From Betaproteobacteria bacterium Ga0077526 (GTDB lineage Bacteria > Pseudomonadota > Gammaproteobacteria > Burkholderiales > Ga0077523), in assembly GCA_001464765.1 (NCBI GenBank), contig LNDV01000028.1, forward strand, positions 62,001 through 126,000: a stretch of 64,000 nucleotides of DNA, written 5' to 3'. How positions within the stretch are numbered: the first letter of the stretch is position 1; every line of letters starts with the position of its first letter. The position numbers were made by a program, and so were the translations under genes. Below, one piece after another: positions 33,001 to 36,000 of this stretch. The notes beneath the pieces are model-generated. The model was not told the DNA's origin. It ran no database searches and saw nothing but the letters and a program-made list of their open reading frames with translations.

Positions 33001-36000
33001 GATTGGCGCCGGACTGGATGATGGCGGCGTTCTGACCGCCCGTGGGCGCCGGAATCTGCGGCAGCGTCGGCAGTGTGATAGGGGGAATGACGAGCGGCGG
33101 CAGCGGGGCTGGCAGCGCCGGAAGCGCAGGCAGCGCCGGCAGCGCGGGAATCGGAATGTTCACCGGATTGAGCGGCAGCAGCGGCGAGCTGTAGTTGATC
33201 GCGAACGCGCCGGCGACGCCCAGTTCGGACCCGCCTCCGCCTCCCGATATGGCATTGGCGATGAAGTCCGCGATGCCGTCGCCGCCTAGCAGCGCCGACA
33301 CCTCGATCCGCGGCCCGGTGACCTGGCCGCCGATGAACGCCTGGTTGCCCTGGCTCATGACATTGCCCGCGGCGGCGATCCCAAGGGACGTGGTCGAGTC
33401 GACCGCCTGGCCGGTGGCAAACGCGTCGTCATCGCTGTCCAGCGTGGAGGTCACGGCCACGGTGCCGTCGGACGTGATCTGCGCGCCGGCACCGATGCCC
33501 GCGAGTGCCGTGTTGAAATCGAGGTTGAACGCGATCGCGGCGGCCGCGCCGACGGCGCCGTTGGTGGTTCGCAGGCGGTTCGCGTCGATGAGGTCCTGGA
33601 CCGCTGTGGGCACGGCGGCCTGCAGCGTATGGGGATTGTCGGAGTCGGCGGCCGGGGCGAGATCGACCGCGTTGATGCCGGCTTCGGCGTCGGACCGGGA
33701 AAGATGCAGGCTGAGGGTGTTCGGATCGATCGCGCGGACGAAGTACGTGGAACCGGTCGCGAGACCGCCGATGTTCTCGTCGTCGGCGCCGCGGTCGTAT
33801 ACCACGGAGTCTCCGGTGGCGAGTCCGTGACCCGTGGCCAGGAGGACGTTGCCGGTGTCGTCGACGTCGGTGACCGGATCCACCTGCACCGCGGACCTCA
33901 GGGCCGAGAAGGCCTGCTGCAGTACCAGATCGAGCTTGAAGGCCAGCAGCGGATCGTCGTTCTCCACGCCCTGCGAACTGGCGACGGCGTCGGCGTTCAT
34001 CACTGTCTGCGTGGTGGCGGAAACGGTGACGGGGCCGGCAGCATCGATCCGGTTGCTCGCGAATGCCTGCGCGCCGCCCTGCATCACGCCGACGGCGAGC
34101 GCGGCGCCCGCACCGACGTCCGCCGCGTTGCTGCCGGCGTTCGCGGAGTGGGTGGCCGTGGCACCGTGCGTGGCGGTCACGGTCAGGCCGCCCGTCAGGG
34201 TCGTGGTCGTGGTGCTGTTGGTGAGATTGGCGGTGGTGGTGTTGTTGCTGATCAGGACGGCGACGGCCGCGCCCACCGCGCTGTCTGCGGACGCGCCGGC
34301 CTGGGCTTCCGCCACGGTGTCGTATTGCCCGTTCGCCAGGACCGAGATGTCGTCGGCGCCGGTGATCGAGGCGTCCTGGATTTCGGCGAGCGTGCGGAAG
34401 CTGCCGCCGTTGAGTTCGAAGGCGGCGCCGACTCCCAGGATCGTGCCGGCGTCGACGCGCGGCTCCGCATTGGCGGTGTTGTCGAGATCGATGTCCGCCT
34501 GGACCAGCAGGTCGGTATCGGCGCCCAGCGTGAGATTGGCGCCGCTGGCGATGAAGGCATTGCTGCCGCCCTGGGCGAAAGTCGCAGCGACTGCACCGGC
34601 GAGTCCGGCGACCTGGATCCCGGTTCCGGACCTCGCATCTGCGAGGAGCGTGTGCACGCCGTTGCCCGACGCATCCGTGCGGACCGTGATGCCGTTCGCC
34701 GAGGCCGTCCCGGCGATCGAGGCCGTGAGTGCCGTGTTCTGAGCGTTGATCGCGACGCCGGCGGCGGCGCCTACGATGTTGAGTACGGCGCTGGCAGACC
34801 CTAGCGCGGTGGAGTCCACGTCGCCCGTGCCGGAAACTGTGACCGTGCTGCCTGTCGACGTGACCGACCCGGTGGCCGCCACCGAGGCGTTGCTCTGCGC
34901 ATTGGCGAGGTTGACCGCAATCGCACCGGCGCGGCCCTGGGCCTGATTCGTCGTGAGGCCGATGAGGTCGCCGGTGTCGACGTCCGGATCGGTGGCGGGG
35001 GGCACCGGGGAACCGCCGAACGTCAGGTTCGCGCGGTTGGTGAGGAACGCGATCTCGCTCGCCACCAGACTGCCCGCCGTGGTCGCGGCAGCGTCGGCGC
35101 CGTGCACGCCGGCAATGCCTTCCACCTCGTTCTCGACGTCGGCATCGGAGGCGATGAGGATGGAGCCGGCCGCGGTCACGGTCCCGGCGACGGTGGCGCT
35201 CGCGACGTCATTGGAGAGATTCACAGCCATCGGCAGGGCGAGCGAGGTCGACGGGGTGTCGTCCTGGGCCGAGGCGGCATCGCTCCGCGCGCGGATGATG
35301 TTGGTCGCCCTGTGGTTCGAGCGGGCGACCAGCGCGCCGCTCAAGGCCATCGTGGCGCCCGCGTCGATCATGACCAGACTCGAATTGGCGTTTACCGACG
35401 CCGCGACGGTCTGCGCCTGGGCATCGACGCCGGCGAGCGCACCGGCCAGCGCGGTGACCAGCGAGGTTTGTGTGCCCGTGGCGGTGACATTGAGGTTGCC
35501 GGCCCCGGTGAGGGTGGCACCTGCGTCAATGGACGCCATCGTTGTGTACGCGGAGATGTTGGTGGCAACGGAGCGGCCGACACCGGTGTCCTGGGCGATC
35601 ACGGCCGCGCCTTCCGGTTCTGCCGAGGCGTCGGTCGTGGTCGTGTTGATGGCGGTGACATTGACGGTGGCACCCGCGCTGACGGTCACGTTGGCGCCGG
35701 CGCCTATACAGGCGTGGCTCAGGTTGCCCTGGACCGGGACGCCTCCGCCGATGTTGGCGTTGATCGCGACGGACGCCGCGTTCACGCCGGGGTTGGGGGC
35801 GTCCTGGCCGGCGGCACCGGAGCGGGACACAGCGTTGAGGGTGCTGCCGCCGCCGGTCCGGACGTTCAAGGTAGGCGCATTGATCGTGGGCGTGCCGTCT
35901 ACGAAGGACTCGTCCACGATGCGCGTGAAGTTGGCAGCCACGGCGAAACCGTTGTTCGTGGCACTGACGGTCGGCGTGCCGTTCGCGACGGTGTTCACGG

